Below are positions 44,407 to 57,600 of a stretch of 64,000 nucleotides of DNA, one piece after another. The notes beneath the pieces were generated by a model, which worked only from the letters and a program-made list of their open reading frames with translations, was not told where the DNA came from and did not search any database. How positions within the stretch are numbered: the first letter of the stretch is position 1; every line of letters starts with the position of its first letter. Origin of the DNA: Tetracladium setigerum (Eukaryota > Ascomycota > Leotiomycetes > Helotiales). Location: contig PZJY01000003.1 in the NCBI GenBank assembly GCA_031472005.1, positions 2,790,001 to 2,854,000 on the forward strand, read 5' to 3'. A program made the translations under genes and the position numbers.

Positions 44407-46519
44407 ATGTCCTACTCAAAGGAGAAGAACTCTTCGGAGATCATCGAAGACAAGATGAATCCCGACGAAGGTGTCCGACTCAATGAAGCAGATGCTCGTC
44501 TCCAAGAACTCACGGCAGAATGTCCTGCATTCTACAGAAACCGGAATCTCTTGATACTCTATATCCTGATCATTCCTGGCTGTCTGGTTCCAGCTATTAC
44601 CCTTGGCTTTGACAGTGCAATGATGAATGGATTACAGGCCGTGCCTTATTGGGATAAATGTATGTTTATCTAACACTATTCAACACTGAACTGTTGTTAC
44701 CTGCGTACCTTACTCATTGTATGTTGCTAATGCTTTTCTTCATCGCTTAGATTTTGGTAGGCCAAGAGGTGCTCTCCTTGGCATATTATCTGCTATGCTT
44801 CCCCTTGGAGCAGTAATTGCTACTCCATTCATTAGTATGGTTGGTGATAGACAGTGAGTACTTACCTAGAGTTTTGCATCTCTACATATCAGTTGTTCCG
44901 ACCGCAGAAAACCAAACGTCTCATAGTCAGTCAACACATCAGATGAGAATGTATACTAATTCAACGCGGAGCATAGTGGCCGTAGATGGGGAATCTTCCT
45001 TGGAGGTGCCATCATGACCGTGGGAGCCGTGATCCAGGGAGCTTCTGTTCACCGTAAGACCCAGATATTTTCATTACATCCCTCTATCAAGTCATTTCAA
45101 GCCATTTCAAGTTCATCTCGCTAATTCATGTAATGATTTCTAACGATCAGTGGTCATGTTCCTAATGTCTCGTTTCATCCTTGGATTCGGTCTCGTCTTC
45201 GCAAATACCTTCGCGCCGGTACTCATCGGGGAACTTGCACACCCCAAGGACCGCCAGGTCATCACCTCACTATACCAAACATCTTGGTACCTCGGAGCTA
45301 TCATGGCAGCATGGACAACCTTTGGAACATTCGGCATCAAGAGTGATTGGTCCTGGCGAATTCCATCCTTCCTTCAAGCCGCTCCGGCCTTGATTCAAAT
45401 GGTGGCCGTTTGGTTCCTCCCCGAATCTCCACGCGTACGTTATATCAAGATCTTCCCTCCGACGAGAATCTAACCCCTCCCCCAAAGCATTTATCTCTTT
45501 TTAAATACAAAGAAAAGATGTAGCTAACATTACCCTTCTCCCACCACAGTGGCTCCTCGCTCAAGGCCGCCCCGAAGAAGCCAAAGCCCTCCTCATCAAA
45601 TACCACGGCAACGACCACGAAGACGAATTCGTCCGTCTCGAATTCAAAGAAATGCAATTCGTCATCAAAGATGAGATGTCCCGCAAGACAACCTGGCGCA
45701 GCATGGTCGCCACGCCCGGAAACCGCCGCCGCATGATCTTGTTGGTCATGCTCGGTTGCTTCTCACAATGGTCGGGCAACGGCCTCGTCTCGTACTATCT
45801 GGCGCGAGTCTTGGAGACGGTCGGCATCACGGCGGCGAGGGATCAGAATATTTTGAATGGGTGCTTGATGATCTTCAACTGGATCACGGCTGTCATCTCG
45901 GCGTTTTTGACGGCGCATTTGAAGAGGAGGACGCAGTTTTTGATTTCGTATGTTTATGGATTTTCTTTCTCTTTAATTATTCTTTTTCTTCTTTTTTTTC
46001 TCCCATCTCAAACAACCCCCAAAAGACCACCCACTAACAGCATCCCCCTCCAGAGTCTGCGGCATGTTCACAGTCTTCGCCATCCAAACCCTCTGCGCCG
46101 GCCTCTTCAACGAACGCCACAACCCGACCGCCGGCAAGATCGTCATCCCCATGCTCTTCTTCTTCTACCTCTTCTTCAATCTCGCCTTCAACGCCCTCCT
46201 CTACTCCTATCCCGTCGAATTCCTCCCCTACCCCATCCGCGCCAAGGGCATGTCCGTCCTCATGTTCTGGGGCAAGGGGGCAACGTTCATCAATGCGTTT
46301 GTGAATCCCATTGGACTGAAGGCGCTTGGGTGGAAGTATTATATCGTTTATGTCGTTTGGTTGGCGTTTGAGGTTGGGTGCGTGTATTTTTTGGTCGTGG
46401 AGACGAAGGGGCCGAGTTTGGAGGCCATCGCGGAGATGTTTGATGGGAAGAGTGAGGCCATTTTGGGGGAGGAGAGTGAGGAGACGGGGACGACGGTGCT
46501 TGATAGTAAGAAATTGTAG
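44407..46519 (+). CDS. MFS sugar transporter, lactose/cellodextrin permease-like
   Basis: Sugar:proton symporter of the sugar-porter family. The long hydrophilic N-terminus (LNEADARLQELTAECPAFYR) and GFDSAMMNGLQAVPYWDKYF are typical of fungal lactose/cellodextrin permeases. The first-half motif DRHGRRWGIFLGG is split by an intron. PESPRWLLAQGRPEEA ends the first six spans, then a central loop. The last spans are HNPTAGKIVIPMLFFFYLFF, SYPVEFLPYPIRAKGMSV and VVETKGPSLEAIAEMFDG. Six exons with clean GT-AG borders, for example, 44407 to about 44660 and 46052-46519. About 530 residues, frame intact. The start MSYSKEKNSSEII is the first ATG of the open frame. Divergent from the GH3 gene. The substrate is predicted to be a beta-linked disaccharide from context, not proven. 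Confidence 0.9.
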
Positions 46520-47238
46520 GTTTTGTAGTTGACCATGATGGATGGCATGGCAGCGGGGAAATCTTTGAAAAAAAAGTAGCACATGGTCATTATTATAAAA
46601 TATAGTATTATTTCTATCCACACTCACACATCACTCTCTCTAGGTATCTACGCCATCTAAACATCTTCCCCACTGCGCTCTCTATAGTGTCCATATCATT
46701 CATATCATTCATTTGATGAAATGAATGAGCCTTTTCTCATCTATCTAAGGTATCGATCTACAGACCAAGAATAGAGAAGACCAACCAACCAACCACACCC
46801 AATCAGTCAAACCAATCGAGCCAATAAATCAACCACCAAAACGGTCAAAAGGAAGCCACAATTCCATGTGTGCTCGCTTGACCTGTATGCCAGAAGCGAT
46901 GCAAGAAGACGAAGTTATTGTACATGGACCAACCGATTCCAACGTACAATAGAAGGATTTTGTTCCCTTTTCTAACTTTCTGTTGGGACCTTTGCTGTAT
47001 GTAGCTCTTGCTGGCTGTGAAATCCGTACCTGGGGTATCGTATCGTATCGTCTCATAATGTACCGCTCCGTTTCGTTTCTCCAGCCCATGCACTGAATGT
47101 ACAATTATCTCCTTCTTCCACCATACCATCAAACGTTGAGAGGTGTGTGAAACTGTATTAAACCATCAAACACTTCTTATTTGACAGAAGTATCGTTCCA
47201 TGTGAGAATCTTCCGTATCATCTAACCAAAAAATAATC
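46520..47238. other. Convergent 3' region, no gene seen
   Basis: 719 bp between the MFS stop and the FUN30-type stop. Short direct repeats such as ATCATTCAT (near 46690-46712) and CCAACCAACCAACC occur. Nothing coding. Confidence 0.4.
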
Positions 47239-50200
47239 TCACGACCCCCTCTGCCTCTTCGTCGCCCCATCATCATCATCAGCTTGCGACTTCCTCTTCT
47301 TACTCGAAGACGATGAGAATGACGAGGACGAGGTGTCTTTCTCCTTTTGTGAAGACTGTGTCGCCATCCCCAGGAGCGTACTCTGCTTTCTATTTAACGA
47401 CGAAGTTGGCGGCTGCGGCTTCTCTTCCACATCACTCTCGTCATCCTTCACCATTCCTGTCCCATTCAGCAACATAGCCGAAACAGCTTTCTCGCCTGCA
47501 GCTTCGCCATCTTCCTCTTTCTCACCCGCCACCCTACCATCAAGCATGAGTTTACTTTGACCGAGAGCGTAGATCTGCTCTTCGATCGTGCCCTTGGTAA
47601 CGAGACGAACGACCTCGACCTCACGAGTTTGACCGACTCTGTGAGCGCGATTCTCAGCTTGTTTGTCGTCTTGCGGGTTAAAGGAGCCGTCGAAGATGAT
47701 GACTTTGTTGGCGTACATAAGATTGATTCCTGTGCCGCCGGCTTTGGTGGTGAGAAGGAAGGCGGTGATTTCTTCATCGTCGCGGTAGATATCGATGAGA
47801 GGCTGGCGCTCTTCAATCTTGGTGCTGCCATCAATACGGATATAACGGACCTTCTCGGTGTTGAAGACGGCCTCGAGAATGTTGAGTACCAGCGCAAATT
47901 GCGAGAAGATGAGGACGCGATCGCCGTTCTTTTTGTACTCCTCAACCAGCTTGATCAGCGCATCTACCTTCCCAGAATCCATCCAGGCTAGATCTGGGAT
48001 GTCGAAAGATTTGATGCATGGATAGGTACAGCACCAAAGATGAAGATCGTAGTCGTTGAAAGACTTCATTTCGTTGACGAGATGAATTCGCTTCAAATCG
48101 GGATTGAACTGGGCGGGCTCCTTCTTCCGCAAGATATCGACCATCTTCTCAATCACCTGATCGTTGAAGTGACGACGGAAAAGCAGGGGATGAATAGCAG
48201 CCTTTCGAAGTTGCATCAGTGGATTGTTTTCATCATCCTTGTTCTTCGGCATCTTGACATTGTCAACCTTGGCTTGAGCTCGCTCACGAGCCTGATCGAG
48301 ATGGCTATCATAGATCTTCTTCTGCGCCGGATGGATGGTGGCGTATTGAACTCTGCAAGTCTTAGCAGGAAGATGCTTCAAAACTTGGTCCTTCTTGCGA
48401 CGAAGAACGAATGGGGTTAGCATTGACTTTGCGCGCGCAATCCTCTGTGCTGAAAGAAGCGCAGCATGGTCTGCATCTTTAGTTGTTGCCTTGGATTTGA
48501 AGACGAAATTCAAATCCGACTCAAGCTCCTTGAAAACAACCGGCATGATAAATGCCAAAAGCGCGGCAAGCTCCTGGAGATTGTTCTGCAATGGTGTACC
48601 AGTGAGGAGAAGTCTCAAAGTCGACGGAATCTTGACAAGTTGCCCATATCGAAGCGACTTTGGATTCTTCAACATGTGACCTTCATCATACACACAGACC
48701 TAAAATGTGTTAGTTTGAGATGTGGAAAGGGAAAGATTGGTGCTACTGACATCCGATCTCAGCTTCTTCAAGAAGTGATTGTCTGCTGGCTTCACTGCAA
48801 TATCATACGTTGTAACAACAATATTCACAATGCTAGGGTCTCCAATAATAGCCTCCGCCATCTCGGCACGCTCTCTTACAGAGCCTGCTTCAATTAGCAC
48901 AGATCAAGAAACAACACCACGAGAAAACACATACCATGATAGCACTCAATCGCTAACTGAGGAGCAAATCTCTTAATCTCTCTCAGCCAATTCTCGAGGG
49001 TTGAACCCGGGCAGATGACCAAATGAGGCCCATTGTGCCCCGTCTCAACAAGATGCGAGATGAACGCAATAACCTGACAAGTCTTTCCCAAACCCATTTC
49101 ATCGGCGAGAATGCAGCTAACTTTCTGTCGGTACATCATCGCGAGCCAATTCAGCCCAACGACCTGGTAATCCTTGAGTACACAATCCTCGGCCATGAGA
49201 TCAGGCTTCTTCAGATAGTTGAATCGCTTTCGAGAGGCAACCTTGACTTCATCATCGCCCTTGGGAGAACCAGCACTGGTAGGCGTGCCAAGGCCAGAAT
49301 CGCGATCCTCTTCATCAAACGAGGTCATCTCCAATTCTCCATCTGCCAACCCATGACCGTGGATCTTGATGCCCCAAGTAGCCATCTCAGCTCGAATTGG
49401 CTTTGCAATCTCGCCACACTTTGCGACCAGAGAGTCCACAGCTTGGTATCCAGTTAACATCTCCATGGCAGTATCGACTAATTTTTCACCGATTGGCGCT
49501 CGCTTTGACTTCTTGCCTCCCTTGACGAGTTTGGGGTTTTCAACCTCTCTGACACGATCCAGATTTCTGAAAGGTCGACCGGCAACGAGAGCCTCAGCAA
49601 ATTCCTGATTGGTGGCTGTGAGCTCAATGATATCCTTGAGACTCGCGGTATTGAAGAACTTCAGACATTGAGCCTCGATTTCAGGATCGTCATCGGATGA
49701 TGATGCGAGACCAGAATCGGAATCATACTCGTCTAATACAATTGGTTCTGGTTTAGCGGGAGAAGGAATTGCAATAGGTGAGGCATCTCGGCGACCTTTC
49801 ATCAACTTGCGCTTTGGCTTCGGGGGTGTAGCCACTGCTTCCGCTGTCTTGGTGGGTTGAGCCTGCGTAGAGGAGGAGTATCGATCCCGTAATGAAGTGG
49901 TTGGACCAGCAAGAGTATTCTTGTAGTACACACTCGGTTGCGCAAGAGCCTCAAACTCATCATCATCAATGACAATCGCCTCTTGTGCCGTGGAATTACT
50001 GCTGGCCGAAGGGTATTCACGACAAAGGATATTCATCGCCTTCTCCCAGCTCCCCTGGCAAGTAATCATAGTGTCCCGCGCAAGCTGCATTGTGACAGTG
50101 GGGTAGATACGACGAATCTCAACGATTCCTCGTCTCATCACGTCCTCAGTGATATTACCTACTGCCAAGCTACCAACAGGCCTTGCTCTCTCAGGGCGAG

Positions 50201-50888
50201 TTTGTTGAATGCCATGGCTGTTCGCACCAGGCTTTGCGTTTGGGTTGTAGGCGGAGTTTGACATGATCGAATGGAACTTCGAGGTCCCAGATGTGAAAGT
50301 CGAGGGCTTGATATTCGCGCGCGAGGCTGCCCTATCATCCTCAGAGTCTGATGTGACCTGGCCCTTGCTGTCTGGCTCATCCAACTCATCGTCATCATCG
50401 AGTGTGATAATCTCTGGGGCGGGTTTCGATCGGACGCCATTGGGGGCTTTGTAGGATGTGCCGGCAGGAGCCATACTCATAGCGACATTGCTAGGAGGTG
50501 ATTTATATGTATTACCTGCAGTGAAGCCTCCCTGTGGTGGTTTGGCTGCAAAGTGTGGGGATGCATATGGATTGTAGGTAGGTCTGACTGGAGTTGGACT
50601 CGCATTTCCGCCTGCGAGTGGTGAGGATGCAGGAACTTGGACAATGGTACCTGCAGAGACGGGCGTTGCTTGCGCGAGACCAGAGCGATCAATGATCTGC
50701 GTGGCTTGGGTTTCGAAAGGTGCTTGTGGAGTGTCGGGTACATAGTCCTTGAAGAGATCATCTCCACTGTCGTTGCCCGAATCGTAGGCTTGGGAGGTCG
50801 ACGCGTAGCCGGTAGGAGTTTTCTGTCTCTTTGGAGGAGGAGGGGCGTTGGTGGTAGAGGCCGGCGCTGTCATATTAAGGTATGACAT
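47239..50888 (-). CDS. FUN30: SNF2-family chromatin remodeller, Fun30/SMARCAD1/Fft3 type
   Basis: ATP-dependent nucleosome remodeller used in heterochromatin maintenance and DNA-end resection. Three exons: a long first exon from 50888, then exons after introns near 48905-48933 and 48702-48750. The N-terminal 450 residues are disordered with a CUE-like segment (IVEIRRIYPTVTMQLARDTM...WEKAMNILCREYP). The helicase core starts LKDYQVVGLNWLAMMY. It contains Walker A DEMGLGKT, DEGH box VYDEGHMLKNP, LLLTGTPLQNN, and in the second lobe KVDALIKLVEEYKKNGDRVL, TKAGGTGINLMYAN and the arginine-finger motif QAENRAHRVGQ. A lysine-rich tail (KKRKSQADDDDGATKRQR) ends the protein. Length of about 1,120 and order match the family. 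The frame is intact. Confidence 0.94.
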
Positions 50889-51661
50889 TGTTGCGACAGT
50901 ATGTGAGGGTAGTAGGTATGGGTAGTATATCCAGACAAAGTGTGTGTACGCGAAGGGCAAAAATGTATGGACAAACGATACCAAGTATGTCGAGAGTGGG
51001 TGTTGTTGTTGGGAGGAAGAAGTTGGAAAGCAGGAGCCTGCGAAGATAATTATTCGAAGAAGTGATTACGCGCGAAGAATTCGCTTCCTATTGTGCGCAA
51101 AGAAGAATAGGAAGTTGGGCGCTCAAGGTGAGGAGGAGGTTGGAATGGGGAGGAGGATATCTCGAAAAGGGACCGTCCGTCCCATGTACTCGAACTTGAG
51201 GAAAACTCCGTGCATAGAAATTTAACCCCAATCAATCTGCGCCCAAAATGCACAGAAGCCAGAAAAAGATTCCACTTTCGCAAAGAGCGGAAACGAGAAG
51301 ACAATATACTGGTGAATTTGGTGGTCTCGGAGTGCGGGTTGTGGTGTGCGGACTTCAAGTTGGGGAAGGGTTCTGAATTGGAGAGGAGATGAATGGAAAT
51401 CTTTTGACCTTTGCCCTTTCGTTGTTCTGGCTGGCGTTGGCGTTAGCATTGGACCCATCGATGATGCGGGAGGAAAACACGCTAGCGACCGGCGGGCACT
51501 TTACGCGTTGGCTGAGTTGCGAGATCACGGGGGCTGGGCGAAGGTCAATCAATCAATCAACCCTTCCCTTCACACATCCGCCGCCCTCATAGACTCCCGA
51601 CCACCTCCTACTACCTCACCTTTACCTCTCTCTTGTCATCAGACGAGAAAAACATCTCAGC
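50889..51661. promoter_or_regulatory. Divergent FUN30/VMA21 promoter
   Basis: 773 bp between starts. CT-rich just before the VMA21 ATG. Short frames here are not credible genes. Confidence 0.4.
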
Positions 51662-52182
51662 ATGGCCACCAGAAGAAATGTATCCGCTCCACTAGACAAA
51701 GACTTCCCCAAGCCACCTCTAGGAGAGAAAAGCAATATCGCACCTGCTGTGCCTGCGTAAGTCAAGTCCTGCCTCCATGGTTATGGTCATGGTCCCTCAA
51801 AAGTCACAAGTCACATGAACTAATCATCAAACATATATTTGTATACATTCAGCCATGTGATATATAAGCTACTTGGATTCACCCTCGCTATGATCGTCGC
51901 CCCTATTGGAAGCTACTTTCTCACTCTCGATTTGATTTTTGGAGGTTGGTTTTTCCATCTCACTCACTCGGTCACTCACTTCACTAACTTACTTACCCAC
52001 CCCCCTCACACCTTCCCCGAGAGGAAAGAATGCTTTTGCTAAACAAAAAAAACTTTTCAGGCAACTCAACGTATGCTGGTGCTACGGCGGCCATTATTGC
52101 GAACGTGGTCTTGATGGGCTATGTGATCGTGGCCTGGAATGAGGACGATGGTGATGGAGAAGAGTCGAAAAAGAGCATCTGA
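51662..52182 (+). CDS. VMA21: V-ATPase assembly chaperone Vma21
   Basis: ER membrane protein that helps assemble the Vo sector of the vacuolar ATPase and escorts it to the Golgi. Three exons (51662-51756, 51853-51944, 52061-52182) give 102 residues, so it is invisible as a single long frame. The N-terminal polar part MATRRNVSAPLDKDFPKPPL leads to AVPAHVIYKLLGFTLAMIVA, with the first span. GSYFLTLDLIFGGNSTYAGA, the conserved loop, follows, and then the second span AAIIANVVLMGYVIVAW. It ends in KKSI, a dilysine (KKxx) ER-retrieval signal as in yeast Vma21. Intron borders are GT-AG. Convergent with the DUF2406 gene. Confidence 0.95.
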
Positions 52183-52713
52183 GCTGCAGCCCTAGCATTG
52201 CACTTTCTAGCTAGACCTGGACCTAGGCCACTTCCTTACCTGAGGGAGGTTACTTATGATGAGGGATTCGAGGAGGGTCATGGTTTGACAAAAGCACAAA
52301 AGATGATTCTCACGACCTAGTCCCCCAAAACCGGAACAAACACAAAAGAAAAACATGTATTAATTATTGCGGTTGAGATATTCATTTAAATACGCATCAT
52401 CATCATGATTGGGGGTTTTGAAGCCTCAAATGTTTTTAGCTGTAACAAACAGTTCGCAAGCACATTTAAGAGCCAATAAATCCAGATTTCAAAATGTCCC
52501 CACCAGTTCGTGTGTTCATTCATTTTTGGCCCATTAATAGGAAGAGTATCGGGAAAAAATCCTTTGTCGTCCGGAAACGCCGTTTAATGCCTAAATTCCA
52601 ACTTTGAACCATCATCCTCTTCCATCATGACCTTCATTAATTTCCCAACGTCGCCCACTACAAGTCGCGACAATAACGACACGTTTTTGTAACCCATATC
52701 ATTTCTAGAGTGC
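52183..52713. other. Convergent 3' region, no gene seen
   Basis: 531 bp between the VMA21 and DUF2406 stops, AT-rich, presumed 3' UTRs. Confidence 0.4.
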
Positions 52714-54690
52714 CTAAGCCTTGCTGAAGCGTTTTCCAAACCATGACTTTCGTTTGTCTGCAGGCGCCGGCTTTTCGCTGGGAGTGTTTGAGTTCGTCTT
52801 CCCCAGTTTCATTGGCACGCGGGGTATATTTTGCTCGGAACGAGGCACCTGGGGTTGTCCTTGGTTTTGATAGCTGCCTTGTCTCTGTGCTCCATTCTGG
52901 CCATTCTGGCCATTTGTTTGGTATTGGTTAAATGAAGGTGTCAGGTTTTGAGAAGTATTGCCGAAGCCGTTAAAACCATAATTGTCGCCACTAGTATCCT
53001 TCGTAGGAGGTAGAGGCGAAATACGGTCCACGGAGCTGTTCTGTGTTGAATAGCCAATTGCATCGCCCGAACTTCCACTGCCAGATGCCGTGGTCACTGT
53101 TTCGTATGAGTTTTGATTTCCGGGGGCTGGGTATACCTGGCCGTTGTGTAGTCTGGGGTCAGAGGCCGTTCGTGGATAGCGTGCTCTGTTTGGAGCATAA
53201 CCGTTACTGGGACCACCGTTGTCATTGCTGTTGTTGTTGTTATAATAACTTTGTCGGTGGTCGGTCGTATACTGGCTATCGGGCCTGTAAGATTGAGAGC
53301 GGCCTCCTCCTCCATAGTAGCCACTTTGATTTCTGATTCCATCATTTCCAACTTGAGTTCCTGTAGGTTTATGTTAGTGCACTGTAGCTCCGCGATTAAT
53401 GCTGCAGGAGAAAAGGATGGTGTGAAGAGCGTCACAGAACTGCCCCACGGCCAAGGAATATGGCTGCGCACTAGCCACATGAGATTTCCAGATTTCCACG
53501 GTTTTTCCAACTTTTCGTGCATGAGAGCCAGCCGTGCTGGGCTGAACGCGAGGTGATCTCCAGCCGACATCCGCGCGTTGCCAGCGCGCAGCTTGGTATT
53601 TTTGGTCGCAGCACAGCACCACCGTGCAGAACAGCTGAGCTGAGGTTGTGCGCCAGCCATTTCTCGGACCAAAAAAATCCCACGAAAGGGGCAGGGGAAT
53701 TCTAACGACATAAAAAAAAGGAGACATTTAGACTAACCTCCATAGTAACTGCTGCGGCGATTGGCAGCATCGGCAGATTCTAAGTAGGAAGAAGGTTAGC
53801 TTTTTGCGCCAAACAAGATATTGGAATAGTAAGCGGTAAGTGGCTGGTTTCATCAGGAACAGGGAGACAACAGAGCATGCATCCTTCGCAATTACGACCA
53901 AATTTGTACAGATATCCCTCCATTCCTCAAACGTAGAGATTTTTAGGACATTCTGTACAACTTGCATCCAATTGAGAATGTGTAGATTCTTCTCGCTCTG
54001 CTGTTGCCACATGTCTGCTACGACCATCCTAGTATTCCAGGTAAAGAAAATGAGGCTCTCACCAGTTCGCATGTATGATTGGCGTCTGTAATTGCCATCA
54101 ATGGCAGCTTCGAAGGATCGAATTGTATCCAAAGGCCTCTCCCATCTGCTTCGTGTAGGATTTGATCTGTCAGGGTCGGCTGTGGCAAAATGTGTGTAAG
54201 CTTATGAATCTGTTTGTCCGAGATCGTGTAGACATACCGATGGCGTTGCCTTGAGTATCGCGATATTGCATGGCCCGAATAGGTGCCAGTGAAGACTTCA
54301 CTCCACTCGCGACCGCAGCTGCGACGAAAATCAGTCCTGGCACACGGCAGTGCATATCGAGAGTATATGCTCACATGGTTCTGCTTCGGAAAGAGCCATT
54401 GAAGGATCCGCCTTGGAATGAAGTCGTTTGGCCTCCTTCTCTGCGTGCGTCTCGTTGAGATCGAGTTTCGCGCCTCCGGCACTTCCACTACTCTTGCGCG
54501 AATGGAAACTGAAGTTGGATTTCGCTCGCGGGCGCTGTTGCTCAGGTCGCTGTTGTTGATACTGCTGCTGCTGCTGCGGTTGTTGTTGCTGTGGTCTTTG
54601 AGCGTACTGCTGTTGGGGCTGTTGTTGATATTGTTGATATTGCTGCTGCTGGCCCGGGGGAGGCGGCAATGGGTGATTACTGGAAGACAT
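52714..54690 (-). CDS. DUF2406-domain fungal protein with polyQ N-terminus
   Basis: Cytoplasmic fungal-specific protein of unknown role; yeast has paralogues with the same domain. The N-terminal 60 residues are Gln/Pro-rich (CAG/CAA repeats). The domain follows: SNFSFHSRKSSGSAGGAKLD, ETHAEKEAKRLHSKADPSMA, SSLAPIRAMQYRDTQGNAI, ADPDRSNPTRSRWERPLDTI and RSFEAAIDGNYRRQSYMR. A Tyr/Gly/Asn-rich low-complexity tail (GGGGRSQSYRPDSQYTTDHR) ends in a basic KRKSWFGKRFSKA. Introns interrupt after SEAEP, NAI, YMRT and YYGG. The last is 377 nt (53361-53737) and unusually GC-rich. All junctions restore the frame. The ATG at 54690 follows the polyQ pattern and a good context. Function unknown. Confidence 0.88.
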
Positions 54691-57600
54691 CTTGGAGCAA
54701 GGGGATCGACCGAGATCTATGGGAATGATATGGAGAAGTGGAGTGGGAAAGTTGGCGGTGGGTCTGAGAGCTCTGGCAGCAGGTTTCTTTCTAATTAAAT
54801 TCTCGAGGTCTTATCGTTCGTGAAGCGCGGACTGTGTGTTGTAGAAGTAATCTTACAGCACAGTACTCTCCGTACAGTGTGGCAACAAGGTGGTTGCGAT
54901 TATTATTTTGGGAGTGGCTGGTGACGAACGCCTAACGGTTTTTTGTCGAAGCCAGAATCTCGGGAAAGCTGGGCTTCAATTGTTGTTTCAACGAACGACG
55001 ATTGGTTTTTTGGAGATGCGCTGGTGTCGGCGCACAGGATTCTTGACGTCTGAAATATTAATCGATCACGGAGTGGTGTGATGTGATTGAGGGTGGGAAA
55101 GAAGGAAGTTTGTTGAGCTGCGACGGGAGACGGAACAGGGGACAAGCAGTAGCAGCAGTCGTGACGACAAGTAGTACCGTACGTGGAACGAGAGTTGTTG
55201 GAGATGCAGATATGCCGTGATAATTAGTTTAGGAGGGAGTTTGATGCAGGCGATGCGAAGACAGTTTGTTGTTGTTATAGGAAGAAGAATGGTAAGTAGC
55301 AAAGGTGTTGAGTAGTGAGTGGGAGGGAATAGTAGGTAGTAGTAGTAGTAGTGGCGGCAGAGGGAGGAGGAGAGAGGGAAAGTTTATCGATGATGACGGG
55401 GGGGTTCGGTGTCGGGACAGGAACATTATTTCTCGTAAAGAGAGAGAGCATCCTGTTTCATCAGCCTGGCCATCCATCCAGTTGCTTCTCTACCACCAAT
55501 TACCGGCGAGGTCAAGACGCGGCCTCACCTAGTACTCTACTATCAATCGGTCTTTGCAACGGCAGATTAATCTCTACTATTTCTTGATCTGTCAAACTTT
55601 GGTGTTCGGGTCCCCACAGCTGGCGAGCACCACCAGTACGATGGAGTCCACCACGCAAGCTTCCACTTTATCGCCTTCCACTACTAAAACATAAACTTCC
55701 GATTGTTTTGGCTGCACCCAAGTACAGACAGTAGTATAGTAACTCATTTTTGAAATGCCCTAGCCTGGGCTGCTTCACTATATCCCGTTGCATGAGTTAG
55801 AATAAGGACAAACTCTTTATGTTGGCAGTCAAACATGCCAACGTGCGTCCACAATCATAACTATGGTTTGCGAGGGAAGTGCGTGCTATCAAGGTACAGA
55901 CCAGGTATCTCTTATCCATGACTCCACTCTATGGCTATTTTGGGGGATTATCAGGGCTGGGTAGCTCGTACATAGATCATTCCGTCATCTGCAAAACGAA
56001 ACACTTCCTCGCCCTTCTTCGTATTCCTCATGAATAATACTCCCGAACCTGCCCACCACCACCACGGAACACCGAAACCTCCGCAAACATGCACTCAACT
56101 CTATCGAGGTACAACTGCAACACAATTCTCTCGATAAACAAACCATTTCTCTCTCTCTCTCTCTCTCCCTCAATTGACAATCTGTTACTCTACTCTGTAC
56201 TTTCAATTTTGCATTCTTACCTCGTCTAGTCACGGAGAGTTTGAAACCAAAACCGTCCTCCTCCGTCCCTCGCCAGGCATTATTTGTTTCTCAGCACACC
56301 ATGATAAATAACATTATTGGCACAAAGGGGGCATGGAGAGACAACACTCCCGTTTCCGGTAAACTCAATTGCAAAAAACCGGTATCCGTACTGGTCGACT
56401 CTGCCATAATTAAATACCTTCATTGTAAGACAGACAGTGAAAAGGCACTGACTGCACTTGATTATTCTTATTAATCATGCTGGAGGGGGGTACCTTTTTG
56501 GCTGCATCTATCTGCATTACAGTATGTTGTTCTTCTAAATTTGCATTTTTACAAGCGCGTGGGGTTAAAACCCATTCATTCCGTACCTATTTCCTTCCAG
56601 AAAATCCCACAAGAATATCCCATCCCATCCCATCCGACATGTGGCTGGTGCTGGTGAAAAAGGTGGACGGGAACGGCGAAGATGTGTGTGTGTGGTTCTG
56701 TGTTGGTGGTTGGTTGTGTGCGTATGTGTGCTGTACCTGAACGATTATTGGACGGGGCATTATTCGCCTTGAAGATCTTTTTGCATGCCGGCGCATTTGA
56801 ATATTTCCCTACTACTGTACCATTTTGATGGTGTGATGAGATACTTTAACAATGACGACGAATGCTTGGTTCGGTCGAAATATCTTCAAAGTCACGTGGG
56901 TGGTGAGTTTTATTGAGGAGGTTGGAGATCTAAAGATTGATTTTCTCGTACAGTACTCCGTAGGTTGCCTGCCTGCCTGTCTGCTTTCTTTACATACAAA
57001 GATGAATGGTACTTACCTAGGTCATCATAGAGAATCCATGAATTTTCCCCCCCAAATGATGAAAGGTAATCAATCACCAAGCATATCCCGCTTCTCCCTT
57101 TATTTCTCTCTATTAGGCACTGTAGTTCCCTTCGCTACCCTTCCCCTCATTATGTATTATTTTCAGATTCAAGATTGATTAAGATAAGAATGCCACCAAT
57201 GCTATTAACAGGCACAGAACAGATTGTCCTATTGAAAAAGATGTGAACGAAGGCGAGGGATAATAACGACCAGAGAGACAAACGGACGGCAAAGGATGAT
57301 TCGATGATAACTGAGTGAGTAAGTGAGTGATAGGAATTGAGGGAGTTAGGTATGTTTCAAGGCTTGACGGTTGACTGTAGTGAGATACAGCACCTACTTT
57401 CTGGGAGAGGAGGTATGGAGACTTCAGTTTAAATGTAAGACTTACAAGTGTGTTGGTTACTTCTCCCCTTCTTGTCAAACGCAAAACTTCTCCAAATAAA
57501 AGAACAAAACTTGTCCCAGATACGAAGCCCCGTGAGTTTCTGTGAAGAATGAAATAGAAAAGTAATTGTACCACCCAACAAGGTCCTTGTCAATGGTAAA

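Noticed and set aside
53094..53711. 205-codon minus-strand ORF across the long DUF2406 intron
   Set aside because: The downstream DUF2406 tail continues cleanly in a different frame after a canonical acceptor, and the ORF's own translation has no family-like pattern.
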